From Pseudoalteromonas sp. MSK9-3 (GTDB lineage: Bacteria; Pseudomonadota; Gammaproteobacteria; Enterobacterales; Alteromonadaceae): a stretch of 64,000 nt of DNA. The notes under the pieces are model-generated. The model saw only the letters and a program-made list of their open reading frames with translations, was not told where the DNA came from and searched no databases. Below, piece after piece: positions 56,142 through 64,000 of this stretch. How positions within the stretch are numbered: position 1 is the stretch's first letter; each line of letters opens with the position of its first letter. The DNA lies in contig NZ_MIET01000024.1 in NCBI RefSeq assembly GCF_003590335.1, positions 186,001 through 250,000 on the forward strand. The letters are read 5' to 3'. The translations under genes were made by a program, and so were the position numbers.

Positions 56142-56963
56142 ATGCGTCATGAAATTTGGCACCAGCTTCAAAAAGAAGCAAAAGAATTAGTCAACGTCGA
56201 GCCTTTACTCGCAAGTCACGTTTATTCAAGTGTGCTAAATCATGAGTGTTTGGGTGCAGCATTGAGTTTTATCGTTGCTAACAAACTGGCTGATGCCGTG
56301 GTATCAGCGTTTACGATAAGAGAATTGTTCGATCAAGCGTTTGTCGATTGCGATAAAATGCTCACGCATGTAGCCCATGATATAAAAGCGGTTAAAGATC
56401 GCGACCCAGCGGCCGATAGTTACTTAACCGTAATTTTGAATCTGAAAGGTTTTCATGCGATACAAGCACATCGACTTGCCTACTGCCTATGGCGACAAAA
56501 CAGAAAAGAATTGGCTCGGTTTATTCAAAGCCGTACATCCGAAGTATTTGGTGTTGACATCCATCCTGCTTGTAAAGTCGGTCATGGCATTATGCTTGAT
56601 CATGCGACTGGTATAGTGATTGGTGAAACCGCCGTTATTGAAGATAATGTGTCGATTTTACAATCGGTCACGCTGGGTGGTACAGGTAATGAGCAAGGCG
56701 ACCGTCACCCTAAAATCCGTGCCGGTGTACTCATTGGCGCAGGGGCGAAAGTACTTGGTAACATTGAAGTGGGAGAATGCGCGCGAATTGGTGCCGGTTC
56801 TGTCGTATTGAACCCTGTAGCACCGCATACCACGGTCGTTGGGATCCCTGCTAAAGTAGTGGGTAAACCAAACTGTCCTAATCCAGCTGAAAGCATGAAC
56901 CAAAACTTCTTAGAAGATGAACCAAACTCGGTGAATGATTCTTACACGAGCGCCATGCTCTAG
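56142..56963 (+). CDS. cysE: CysE, serine O-acetyltransferase
   Basis: Makes O-acetylserine from serine and acetyl-CoA, the entry to cysteine synthesis, feedback-inhibited by cysteine. The N-terminal helical domain (1-135) is followed by the left-handed beta-helix of hexapeptide repeats (G-I-V-I-G-E-T-A-V-I-E and onward). The region D-I-H-P-A, G-H-G-I-M-L-D-H-A-T-G with the active His is clear. 273 residues. The upstream 297 bp is AT-rich without a gene. Confidence 0.95.
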   Translation: MRHEIWHQLQKEAKELVNVEPLLASHVYSSVLNHECLGAALSFIVANKLADAVVSAFTIRELFDQAFVDCDKMLTHVAHDIKAVKDRDPAADSYLTVILNLKGFHAIQAHRLAYCLWRQNRKELARFIQSRTSEVFGVDIHPACKVGHGIMLDHATGIVIGETAVIEDNVSILQSVTLGGTGNEQGDRHPKIRAGVLIGAGAKVLGNIEVGECARIGAGSVVLNPVAPHTTVVGIPAKVVGKPNCPNPAESMNQNFLEDEPNSVNDSYTSAML

Positions 56964-57052
56964 CTGTCATCAAAAGTCGCTCAGTTGGGCTGTTCATCAC
57001 TTATGATGAGGGTTGCCCAACCAAACGTTTCTCTAAAAATAAATCAATGGGC

Positions 57053-58450
57053 TCAATTTATCTCTTTGGACTGTGCTTTAGGCACGAGCTGTGTGATCTG
57101 CGATGAAATTGTTCCATCATTTAATTGCGTTTGAATTACTTGCCCTTCTTGTAATTGAGAAATCGACTTTATGACTTTATTGTTCGTTTTTGTGATGCTG
57201 TAACCACGCGCTAATACACTCAATGGGCTCACACTATTTAACGTTGCAGCCAAGAACGCTAATTTATTTTGACGGGCGTTAGCGTGTTGTTTTTGCAGCT
57301 GGCTTAATTGCAACGTTAATTGATTGAGGCGCTGCTTAGCCTGTGTAATACGACCATTAGGATGCTGGTGGCTTAACTTTTGTTCTAATAACGACATGCG
57401 ACTTTGCAAAAGGTGATGACGCTGATCAAAGGCGCGCTGCAAACGCAGTGACAGTTCGTCAATACGCTGTGATTGCTGCATTAGTTGGTTCTTAGGGTGT
57501 TGCAGCCTCAAGCGTTGTGTGAGGTTTTGTGTACGCTGCTTGGCGTAATTAATCTGGTTATTAGTGGCTTTTTTAAGTTGTCGCTTTTTATTAGCGATTA
57601 AGTCAATTAAGACATCTTGTTCTGAACTTACGAGTTCAGCCGCCGCAGACGGTGTTGCTGCTCTTAAGTCGGCAGTATAGTCTGATATAGTCGTATCTAT
57701 TTCATGGCCTACCGCACTAATGATAGGTAAGTTGCTGGCGAAAATAGCCCGTGCGAGTAATTCTTCATTGAAACACCATAGATCCTCAAGAGAGCCCCCA
57801 CCTCGACCAATAATTAACACGTCTACTTCGTTACGTTGGTTAGCCAGCTGTAACTTTTCGATGAGTTGGAAATGCGCGTCTTTGCCTTGCACTTGGGCTG
57901 GATAAATAATCACTTCAAGTTGGGGCGCACGGCGTTGTAATATGGATAAGATATCTTTTACCGCAGCACCCGTCGCAGAGGTAATGATCCCTACTTTGTT
58001 GATATGTGCTGGCAATGGTTTCTTATGGGCACTGCCAAAAAGCCCTTCGGCTGCGAGCTTTAGCTTGAGTGCGTCGTATTGCTGTTTAAGTAACCCTTCG
58101 CCAGCTGCTTCCATGTGTTCGACTATGACTTGATAATCACCCCTTGGTTCATAGACAGAGATGCGAGCTCGCAGTGTGACCTGTGCGCCATTCACCGGGC
58201 GGTAGCTACAATTACGATTATTTCCTCGCCACATTGCAGCTTTTACTTGGGCTTTTTCATCTTTAAGTGAAAAGTACCAATGACCAGACGCAGGCGCAAC
58301 AAAATTTGAAATTTCTCCAGTTAACTGAATTTGGGCGAAACCTTGCTCTAAAATAGCTCGGATCTCTTTGTTTAATCTAGAAACTGTATAAATATGTTGG
58401 GGTATAGTACTGCGTGATTGATAGCTCAATTTAGTCTCTCCAAGTGCCAT
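57053..58450 (-). CDS. xseA: XseA, exodeoxyribonuclease VII large subunit
   Basis: Large subunit of the single-strand nuclease ExoVII. An OB-fold (about 18-105: L-T-G-E-I-S-N-F, G-H-W-Y-F-S-L-K-D) is followed by the catalytic domain with R-G-G-G-S-L-E-D-L-W and S-A-V-G-H-E-I-D-T-T. A long coiled coil rich in Gln and Leu (about 270-400) ends the protein. The small subunit XseB is not nearby. ATG 58450 is chosen; the frame extends to 58468. Confidence 0.95.
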   Translation of the reverse strand: MALGETKLSYQSRSTIPQHIYTVSRLNKEIRAILEQGFAQIQLTGEISNFVAPASGHWYFSLKDEKAQVKAAMWRGNNRNCSYRPVNGAQVTLRARISVYEPRGDYQVIVEHMEAAGEGLLKQQYDALKLKLAAEGLFGSAHKKPLPAHINKVGIITSATGAAVKDILSILQRRAPQLEVIIYPAQVQGKDAHFQLIEKLQLANQRNEVDVLIIGRGGGSLEDLWCFNEELLARAIFASNLPIISAVGHEIDTTISDYTADLRAATPSAAAELVSSEQDVLIDLIANKKRQLKKATNNQINYAKQRTQNLTQRLRLQHPKNQLMQQSQRIDELSLRLQRAFDQRHHLLQSRMSLLEQKLSHQHPNGRITQAKQRLNQLTLQLSQLQKQHANARQNKLAFLAATLNSVSPLSVLARGYSITKTNNKVIKSISQLQEGQVIQTQLNDGTISSQITQLVPKAQSKEIN

Positions 58451-58563
58451 TGCGGTGTACTTTATCACATTTTTTGATAATATTTATTTACTCGCATGGG
58501 GAACGCTGATAAAATTTGCACGCAATTCCTTATACTCAGTTCCACGTGAGAGAAATCGCAAAC

Positions 58564-60033
58564 ATGCTAAGAATTGCCAAAGAAGCCCTAACCTTTGATG
58601 ATGTGCTATTAGTTCCAGCACACTCTACTGTTTTACCTCATACTGCAAATCTATCGACGCGTTTAACGCGTGGTATTGAATTGAACTTACCCCTTGTATC
58701 AGCCTCTATGGATACTGTTACTGAAGCGCGTTTAGCGATTGCGTTAGCGCAAGAAGGTGGTATTGGTTTTATTCATAAGAATATGACGATTGAAGAGCAA
58801 GCTCGCAATGTACGTAAAGTTAAAACGTATGAAGCGGGGATTGTTTCTTTCCCTGTTACTGTGACTGCAGATTTAACTATTGAAGATGCACTGGTACTTG
58901 CTGAAGAAAAAGGCTTCTCAGGTTTTCCTGTGACGGGTGCCGATAATCAGCTTGAAGGGATTGTGACGAGTCGTGATATGCGTTTCGAAACAAAACTAGA
59001 CCAGCCTGTTTCAACCGTAATGACGAAAAAAGATAAGTTAGTGACGGTGAAAGAAGGCGCATGTCGTGAAGAGATTCTTGGCTTGATGCATGAGCACCGA
59101 ATCGAAAAGATTTTGGTTGTTGATGATGCATTTAAGCTTAAAGGCATGATCACGGTTAAAGATTATCAAAAAGCCCAAGAAAAGCCGAATGCATGTAAAG
59201 ATGAGCGTGGCCGTCTTCGTGTTGGTGCTGCTGTAGGTGTTGGTGCGGGTACTGATGAGCGTATCGCTGCATTGGTTGATGCAGGTGTTGATGTATTACT
59301 TATCGATACTTCTCATGGTCACTCACAAGGTGTACTTGACCGAGTTAAAGAAACGCGTACTGCATTTCCTGATTTACAAATCGTAGCGGGTAACGTTGCA
59401 ACAGCTGAAGGTGCGATTGCCCTTGCTGATGCCGGTGTTGACGCGGTTAAAGTGGGTATTGGCCCAGGATCAATTTGTACAACACGTATCGTAACAGGTT
59501 GTGGTGTACCACAGATCACGGCTATTTCTGACGCAGTTGAAGGTCTTAAAGGTCGCGATATTCCTGTTATTGCTGACGGCGGTATTCGTTTCTCAGGCGA
59601 TGTTGTTAAAGCATTGGTTGCAGGTGCGTCGTGCGTTATGGTGGGATCAATGCTGGCGGGTACTGAAGAGTCTCCAGGTGAAGTTGAACTTTATCAAGGC
59701 CGTTACTACAAATCATACCGTGGTATGGGGTCATTAGGCGCTATGAACCAAAAAGAGGGTTCGTCAGACCGTTACTTCCAAAACTCTAAGCAAGCTGAAA
59801 AGTTAGTGCCAGAAGGCATTGAAGGCCGTGTTGCTTATAAAGGACCTATTGCGACTATTATTCACCAACAAGTTGGTGGTATTCGCAGTGCTATGGGCCT
59901 AACAGGCTGTGCTGATATTTTTGAACTAAATACTAAACCACAGTTTGTGCGTGTTACATCTGCTGGTATGGGTGAGTCGCACGTTCATGATGTGCAGATC
60001 ACCAAAGAAGCGCCTAACTACAGAATGGGCTAA
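58564..60033 (+). CDS. guaB: GuaB, inosine-5'-monophosphate dehydrogenase
   Basis: Oxidises IMP to XMP with NAD, the committed step to GMP. The TIM barrel has active-site Cys305 in [10 protein letters not shown] pair of CBS domains lies at about 95-205. ATG 58564 gives 489 residues; an upstream TTG-rich extension to 58516 is not used. Followed by guaA after a terminator and spacer of 166 bp. Confidence 0.97.
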   Translation: MLRIAKEALTFDDVLLVPAHSTVLPHTANLSTRLTRGIELNLPLVSASMDTVTEARLAIALAQEGGIGFIHKNMTIEEQARNVRKVKTYEAGIVSFPVTVTADLTIEDALVLAEEKGFSGFPVTGADNQLEGIVTSRDMRFETKLDQPVSTVMTKKDKLVTVKEGACREEILGLMHEHRIEKILVVDDAFKLKGMITVKDYQKAQEKPNACKDERGRLRVGAAVGVGAGTDERIAALVDAGVDVLLIDTSHGHSQGVLDRVKETRTAFPDLQIVAGNVATAEGAIALADAGVDAVKVGIGPGSICTTRIVTGCGVPQITAISDAVEGLKGRDIPVIADGGIRFSGDVVKALVAGASCVMVGSMLAGTEESPGEVELYQGRYYKSYRGMGSLGAMNQKEGSSDRYFQNSKQAEKLVPEGIEGRVAYKGPIATIIHQQVGGIRSAMGLTGCADIFELNTKPQFVRVTSAGMGESHVHDVQITKEAPNYRMG

Positions 60034-60059
60034 CACACTGAAATTCAGCGTGTTTAAAT

Positions 60060-60090
60060 GGGCTAGCATATGCTAGCCCTTCTTAATTTT
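60060..60090 (+). terminator. hairpin after guaB
   Basis: Perfect 20-bp palindrome GGGCTAGCAT/ATGCTAGCCC at 60060-60079, followed by a T-rich tract. It may reduce rather than abolish read-through into guaA. Confidence 0.75.
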
Positions 60091-60199
60091 AAGTAAAGTT
60101 CGTTTTTGTGCTTTACTAAATTGATACCAATATAGCGAAGTTAACTCAGAGTAGTTTATTTCGGTTGGTGTGAGTCGTTTCCTAACTACGAGATTATCA

Positions 60200-61774
60200 A
60201 TGAGCAAAGACATCCATGATTCCCGCATTTTGATTTTAGACTTCGGTTCACAGTACACGCAGCTAATTGCGCGTCGTGTTCGTGAAATCGGTGTTTATTG
60301 TGAGCTATGGGCTTGGGACGTGACCGAAGAGCAGATCCGTGAATTTAATCCGCAAGGTATTATTTTATCGGGTGGCCCAGAGTCAACAACTGAAGATAAT
60401 AGTCCAAGAGCACCTGAGTACGTATTTAACGCTGGCGTGCCAGTATTAGGCGTATGTTACGGCATGCAAACAATGGCGATGCAGCTTGGTGGCTTAGTTG
60501 AAAGCTCTGACAAAAAAGAGTTTGGTTATGCCCGTGTTGAGAAAGTGGGTGACTGTAAGTTATTTGATCAAATTCAAGATCACATTGAAGACGGCACTGA
60601 CTTTTTAGATGTGTGGATGAGCCACGGCGATAAAGTGATTTCAATTCCTGATACATTTACGACGACAGCGCGCACCGATACGTGCCCTCATGCGGCGATG
60701 TCTTGGGAAGAAAAGCGCTTCTATGGTGTGCAATTCCACCCAGAAGTGACACACACGCAGCAAGGCTTGCGTTTATTAGAGCGTTTTGCAATCGACATTT
60801 GTGGTTGTGAGAAGTTGTGGACGCCAGCACAAATCATTGATGATGCGATCGCGCGTATTAAAGAAAAAGTAGGGGATGACGAAGTTATCCTTGGCTTATC
60901 AGGTGGTGTTGATTCATCAGTAGTTGCGATGCTGATTAACCGTGCGATTGGCGATAAACTTACCTGTGTATTTGTTGATAACGGTTTACTTCGTTTAAAC
61001 GAAGGTCAACAAGTCATGGATATGTTTGGTGATAAGTTTGGTTTGAATATCATCAAAGTAGATGCTGAAGCCCAGTTTTTGAAAGATCTTGAAGGGTTAT
61101 CAGATCCTGAAGATAAGCGTAAAGCAATTGGCCATACTTTCATTGATATTTTTGACGAAGAGTCGAAGAAATTAGTGAATGCTAAATGGCTGGCACAAGG
61201 GACGATTTATCCTGACGTGATTGAATCGGCAGCCTCTGCAACAGGTAAAGCGCATGTCATCAAGTCACACCATAACGTAGGTGGCTTGCCAGATGATATG
61301 GAAATGGGGCTTGTTGAGCCATTACGTGAATTGTTTAAAGATGAAGTACGTAAGATTGGTCTAGAGCTCGGCTTACCTTACGATATGCTTTATCGTCATC
61401 CATTCCCAGGGCCAGGTCTAGGTGTACGTGTACTTGGTGAGATCAAGAAAGAGTACTGTGACTTGCTACGTCGCGCAGACGCTATCTTTATTGAAGAGCT
61501 GCATAAAGCTGACCTTTATCATAAAGTGTCTCAAGCGTTTACGGTATTCCTACCAGTGAAATCAGTAGGGGTGATGGGTGATGCACGTAAGTATGATTGG
61601 GTTGTATCATTACGCTGTGTAGAAACCATTGATTTCATGACTGCGCGTTGGTCACACTTGCCATACGACTTTTTAGGGTTAGTATCGAACCGTATCATTA
61701 ATGAAATTGATGGTATTTCGCGTGTTGTTTACGATATTTCAGGTAAACCACCAGCAACTATCGAGTGGGAATAA
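60200..61774 (+). CDS. guaA: GuaA, GMP synthase (glutamine-hydrolysing)
   Basis: Converts XMP to GMP. The N-terminal class I glutaminase has nucleophile Cys86 in G-V-C-Y-G-M-Q and the H-P-E-V-T-H block. The ATP pyrophosphatase domain has the P-loop L-S-G-G-V-D-S-S-V. The dimer domain ends in [11 protein letters not shown] 60200, 524 residues. Confidence 0.97.
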   Translation: MSKDIHDSRILILDFGSQYTQLIARRVREIGVYCELWAWDVTEEQIREFNPQGIILSGGPESTTEDNSPRAPEYVFNAGVPVLGVCYGMQTMAMQLGGLVESSDKKEFGYARVEKVGDCKLFDQIQDHIEDGTDFLDVWMSHGDKVISIPDTFTTTARTDTCPHAAMSWEEKRFYGVQFHPEVTHTQQGLRLLERFAIDICGCEKLWTPAQIIDDAIARIKEKVGDDEVILGLSGGVDSSVVAMLINRAIGDKLTCVFVDNGLLRLNEGQQVMDMFGDKFGLNIIKVDAEAQFLKDLEGLSDPEDKRKAIGHTFIDIFDEESKKLVNAKWLAQGTIYPDVIESAASATGKAHVIKSHHNVGGLPDDMEMGLVEPLRELFKDEVRKIGLELGLPYDMLYRHPFPGPGLGVRVLGEIKKEYCDLLRRADAIFIEELHKADLYHKVSQAFTVFLPVKSVGVMGDARKYDWVVSLRCVETIDFMTARWSHLPYDFLGLVSNRIINEIDGISRVVYDISGKPPATIEWE

Positions 61775-61805
61775 CTACGTATTAGTGACTTAGTTTACTA
61801 ATATT

Positions 61806-61838
61806 AAAGGCGAATATGTTAAATATTCGCCTTTTTGT
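61806..61838 (+). terminator. Rho-independent terminator of guaA
   Basis: 12-bp stem AAAGGCGAATAT / ATATTCGCCTTT with a short loop and T-run. Confidence 0.9.
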
Positions 61839-61879
61839 TTATTTAAAAGGCAGTTGAACGGTATTTTATAAAATAACGC

Positions 61880-61907
61880 TTTACCTTTTATAAAACATCT
61901 CTATAAT
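61880..61907 (+). promoter_or_regulatory. putative promoter of tRNA-Trp
   Basis: TTTACC at 61880-61885 and TATAAT at 61902-61907 with 16 bases between, placing the start about 7-8 bases before the mature tRNA. Confidence 0.5.
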
Positions 61908-61920
61908 TCGTCGTCATTGC

Positions 61921-61997
61921 AGGGGCGTAGTTCCAATTGGTAGAACAGCGGTCTCCAAAACCGATGGTTGCGGGTTCGAGTCCTGCCGCCCCTGCCA
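61921..61997 (+). tRNA. tRNA-Trp (anticodon CCA)
   Basis: 77 bases with encoded CCA. Acceptor stem 61921-61927 pairs with 61987-61993. The seven-base anticodon loop CTCCAAA has CCA at positions 34-36. T-arm GGTTCGAGTCC is standard. Confidence 0.97.
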
Positions 61998-62062
61998 CTT
62001 CCTTTTTTACTTCATATTTTATATTCTTAGCAACACTCAGTATTATAAAATCGTAGGTTTTT

Positions 62063-62332
62063 ATGCACCCATTGCATGCCGATATTTTAGATGTCTCCCC
62101 TTTGGTATTAAAACACACTCATACTGCGTCAACCTCAGATCAGGCTAATGTATACATTGAGCTAAGTCCGCAAATGGCCATCGATATCGGATTGGTTAAT
62201 ACACACCTTGATTTAAATGGTGTGCAACAGGGGCATGATGTGGCGGTTAATGGCCAAGGGCTAATATTGCCTTCAGGGCAATTAAACCCAGAACAGAAAC
62301 GCCAATTATGGAAACTGTTAAGTGAATACTAA
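62063..62332 (+). CDS. small protein upstream of rimI, possible HolD-like
   Basis: 89 residues, no signal or membrane helix. Its position directly before rimI is that of holD (DNA polymerase III psi subunit) in E. coli. Its end, E-Q-K-R-Q-L-W-K-L-L-S-E-Y, resembles the HolD C-terminus. It is shorter than HolD (about 137) and lacks the N-terminal chi-binding part, so it may be a shortened psi or an unrelated protein. It overlaps rimI by 11 bp. Confidence 0.55.
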   Translation: MHPLHADILDVSPLVLKHTHTASTSDQANVYIELSPQMAIDIGLVNTHLDLNGVQQGHDVAVNGQGLILPSGQLNPEQKRQLWKLLSEY

Positions 62333-62789
62333 TATTAAGCACGACATACTCGCTCAGCTACCTGTGTGTGAATTTATGGCAATAGAAATCGCATGCCATG
62401 CCTTTCCTTGGACACAAAAAACGATGGAAGGCTGTTTAGCTGGACGCTACTTTAATGGTGCATTGTATGTAGATGAGCAACTTGCGGGTTTTTATGTAGG
62501 TGAGCGAGCTGGGCCCGATAACACCTTAATGGATATTTGTATTGCACCTGAGTTTCAAGGGAATGGCTTAGCGAAAGCCTTGTTACAAGATTTTGTGACG
62601 CGCAGTGAGATAATGTCTGCTGAAAACTTGTTTTTAGAAGTGAGGGCATCGAATAAAGCCGCTATTGGTCTGTATGAGCAAGCTGGGTTTATTGAGTCAG
62701 GTATTCGTAAAAATTACTACCCGAGTCATGACGGCAAAGAAGATGCGATATTAATGGCATTAGCTCTGTGCTTTATGGGCGGCAGCTAA
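62322..62789 (+). CDS. rimI: RimI-type ribosomal protein S18 alanine N-acetyltransferase
   Basis: GNAT acetyltransferase that acetylates the N-terminus of S18. C-H-A-F-P-W-T near residue 26-32, the acetyl-CoA motif I-A-P-E-F-Q-G-N-G-L-A-K-A-L-L, and the family's L-E-V-R-A-S-N-K-A-A-I-G-L-Y-E are all present. The GTG at 62322 overlaps the preceding gene. 155 residues. Confidence 0.9.
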   Translation: MNTNIKHDILAQLPVCEFMAIEIACHAFPWTQKTMEGCLAGRYFNGALYVDEQLAGFYVGERAGPDNTLMDICIAPEFQGNGLAKALLQDFVTRSEIMSAENLFLEVRASNKAAIGLYEQAGFIESGIRKNYYPSHDGKEDAILMALALCFMGGS

Positions 62790-62849
62790 CCTAGATACTG
62801 GTGCACCATATAGTCCAATAGAAAAGCATCACCATCTAACTATGCTTAT

Positions 62850-64000
62850 TTAGTTCGCAACTTTCAGTGGCTGTTGATTGGTGAGTGTGTATTTAATTGC
62901 CTCAGTCAGATTCAATAACGCATATTGCCACTGGGCTTTATTATTGGTTCGAAGACTCTGTTCTAAATCATCTGCAGCACTATGTACGTTCATAAAGCCA
63001 AAACATCCAGCACTGCCTTTTAAGCTATGAGCGAGCGCCCTGAGAGATTCCCATTCCTGATTATCGTAGTACGTTTGTAGCTGAATAAGGTAGTCAGGCA
63101 GCTTTTCGATATAGTTTTGGCTGATCTGCATAAACTTTTCACTTTGAAGTAAAGAGTCCCATTGCGACTGGCTGGCGTCTTCAATTTGCAAATGTTCCAG
63201 TAAGACCGATCCTAACTCTGCTTTATCAATAGGCTTACCTAGGGTTGCATCACACCCTGCTGCGAGATAGGTATCAACATCTTGCTTCATAACATTCGCT
63301 GTAAGAGCAATAATAGGGCCATCATAAGCCGCATGACGGAGCATTTCGGTGGCTTCTAAGCCACCCATTACCGGCATTTGCATATCCATTAATATCAGTT
63401 GGTAATCGTTTACGAGTGCCTTTTCTACAGCTTCAGCGCCATTGTTCGCGATATCTGGCGTGATCCCCCATGCTTGTAATAGCAGTGTAACCAAGACTTG
63501 GTTATCAGTGTTATCTTCTGCCAGCAATATATGCGCATCTAGATGAGTGTTTGCTAACTCTTCAGACACATTGGGCTCAGGTAGTGCTGCAGATAGCTCA
63601 TAAGCAAGTTCATACTCGCTGTTTTGATAGTTACCAGCGATGCTAATGGTGAATCGGCTGCCAATACCTTGCTCACTATTTACCTCAACATCTCCGCCAA
63701 GCAGTTGTGCCAGATTTTTTGAGATACATAACCCAAGCCCTGTCCCCCCAAAGCGGCGCGTGGTGGTGCTATCTGCCTGTTCAAAAGGTTTAAATACGCG
63801 GTCTATTTCAGCTTCAGACATACCAATGCCGGTGTCTTCTACAACAAACTGAAATTGTTGTAATGTTTCATTGAACGAGACTTTGATCTTAATGCCACCG
63901 AACTCGGTAAACTTCACTGCATTCGTCGCGATGTTTAATAAAATCTGTTTTAAACGGGTAATATCGCTATTCATGGTTCGTGGAAGCGGGAACTGGTATT
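62850..64000 (-). CDS. hybrid sensor histidine kinase, C-terminal part, cut by window end
   Basis: The frame is open past 64000, so the N-terminal sensor and H-box lie outside. The visible order is the ATPase domain (N-box I-L-L-N-I-A-T-N-A-V-K-F-T, G-x-G-L-G-L-C-I-S), a receiver domain with D-M-Q-M-P, and a C-terminal HPt domain with H-S-L-K-G-S-A-G-C-F-G. This layout is that of BarA- or TorS-type hybrid kinases. ATG 63974 is internal and not the start. Confidence 0.9.
   Translation of the reverse strand, partial: YQFPLPRTMNSDITRLKQILLNIATNAVKFTEFGGIKIKVSFNETLQQFQFVVEDTGIGMSEAEIDRVFKPFEQADSTTTRRFGGTGLGLCISKNLAQLLGGDVEVNSEQGIGSRFTISIAGNYQNSEYELAYELSAALPEPNVSEELANTHLDAHILLAEDNTDNQVLVTLLLQAWGITPDIANNGAEAVEKALVNDYQLILMDMQMPVMGGLEATEMLRHAAYDGPIIALTANVMKQDVDTYLAAGCDATLGKPIDKAELGSVLLEHLQIEDASQSQWDSLLQSEKFMQISQNYIEKLPDYLIQLQTYYDNQEWESLRALAHSLKGSAGCFGFMNVHSAADDLEQSLRTNNKAQWQYALLNLTEAIKYTLTNQQPLKVAN

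Overview
The window reads as a contiguous piece of chromosome from a gammaproteobacterium of the Alteromonadales, most likely Pseudoalteromonas or a close relative. This rests on gene order and protein character: lptFG, pilTU beside yggS-proC-yggT, ruvX-yqgE-gshB-rsmE, tolC divergent from nudF-yqiB-cpdA-yqiA-parE-parC, and guaBA with xseA. The genus is inferred; no rRNA gene is present to test it. Most of the window is ordinary housekeeping DNA with short spacers and clear hairpin terminators.

Layout. Positions 1-1.9 kb hold the end of lptF, lptG and an RDD membrane protein. At 2.2 kb lies a complete tRNA-Leu(CAA). From 2.2 to 7.35 kb is an accessory block bounded by two 357-bp direct repeats (2233-2589 and 6994-7350). 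Each repeat carries the 3' part of tRNA-Leu, its terminator, and the upstream region plus first 14 codons of a histidine kinase gene. Between them are an AT-rich surface-polysaccharide-type acyltransferase, a broken regulator fragment, and an IS903-like IS5-family element interrupted by an ISAs1-family element. The intact kinase follows at 7.3-9.15 kb.

From 9.2 to 15.4 kb a leftward set carries a DUF885 lipoprotein and hemW-rdgB-DUF4426-yggT-proC-yggS. It is divergent from pilT-pilU and a secreted binding-protein-like gene. Leftward ruvX-yqgE-gshB-rsmE, two poorly known genes and rightward glnE follow. After a 780-bp gene-poor gap come a Cys-rich secreted protein, a TcpQ-like protein, an LpxL-family acyltransferase and tolC. 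From 30 to 38 kb runs the nudF to parC set. From 38 to 46.5 kb are mixed single genes, including proB without proA and a diguanylate cyclase. The rest has a glutaredoxin, gltX, a DEAD-box helicase, a second diguanylate cyclase, an MTHFR-like protein, an M16 protease, cysE, xseA, guaB-guaA, tRNA-Trp, a small HolD-like gene with rimI, and the 3' part of a hybrid sensor kinase.

The most interesting point is at 2548-2700. Eight tandem CCTTG pentamers lie between a well-placed start region (the duplicated kinase start) and the acyltransferase frame. With eight copies, translation from that start ends at 2670. With seven or ten copies it would read straight into the acyltransferase. This is the architecture of a phase-variable contingency locus acting on a cell-envelope acyltransferase, inside a segment that could be deleted by recombination between its flanking repeats.
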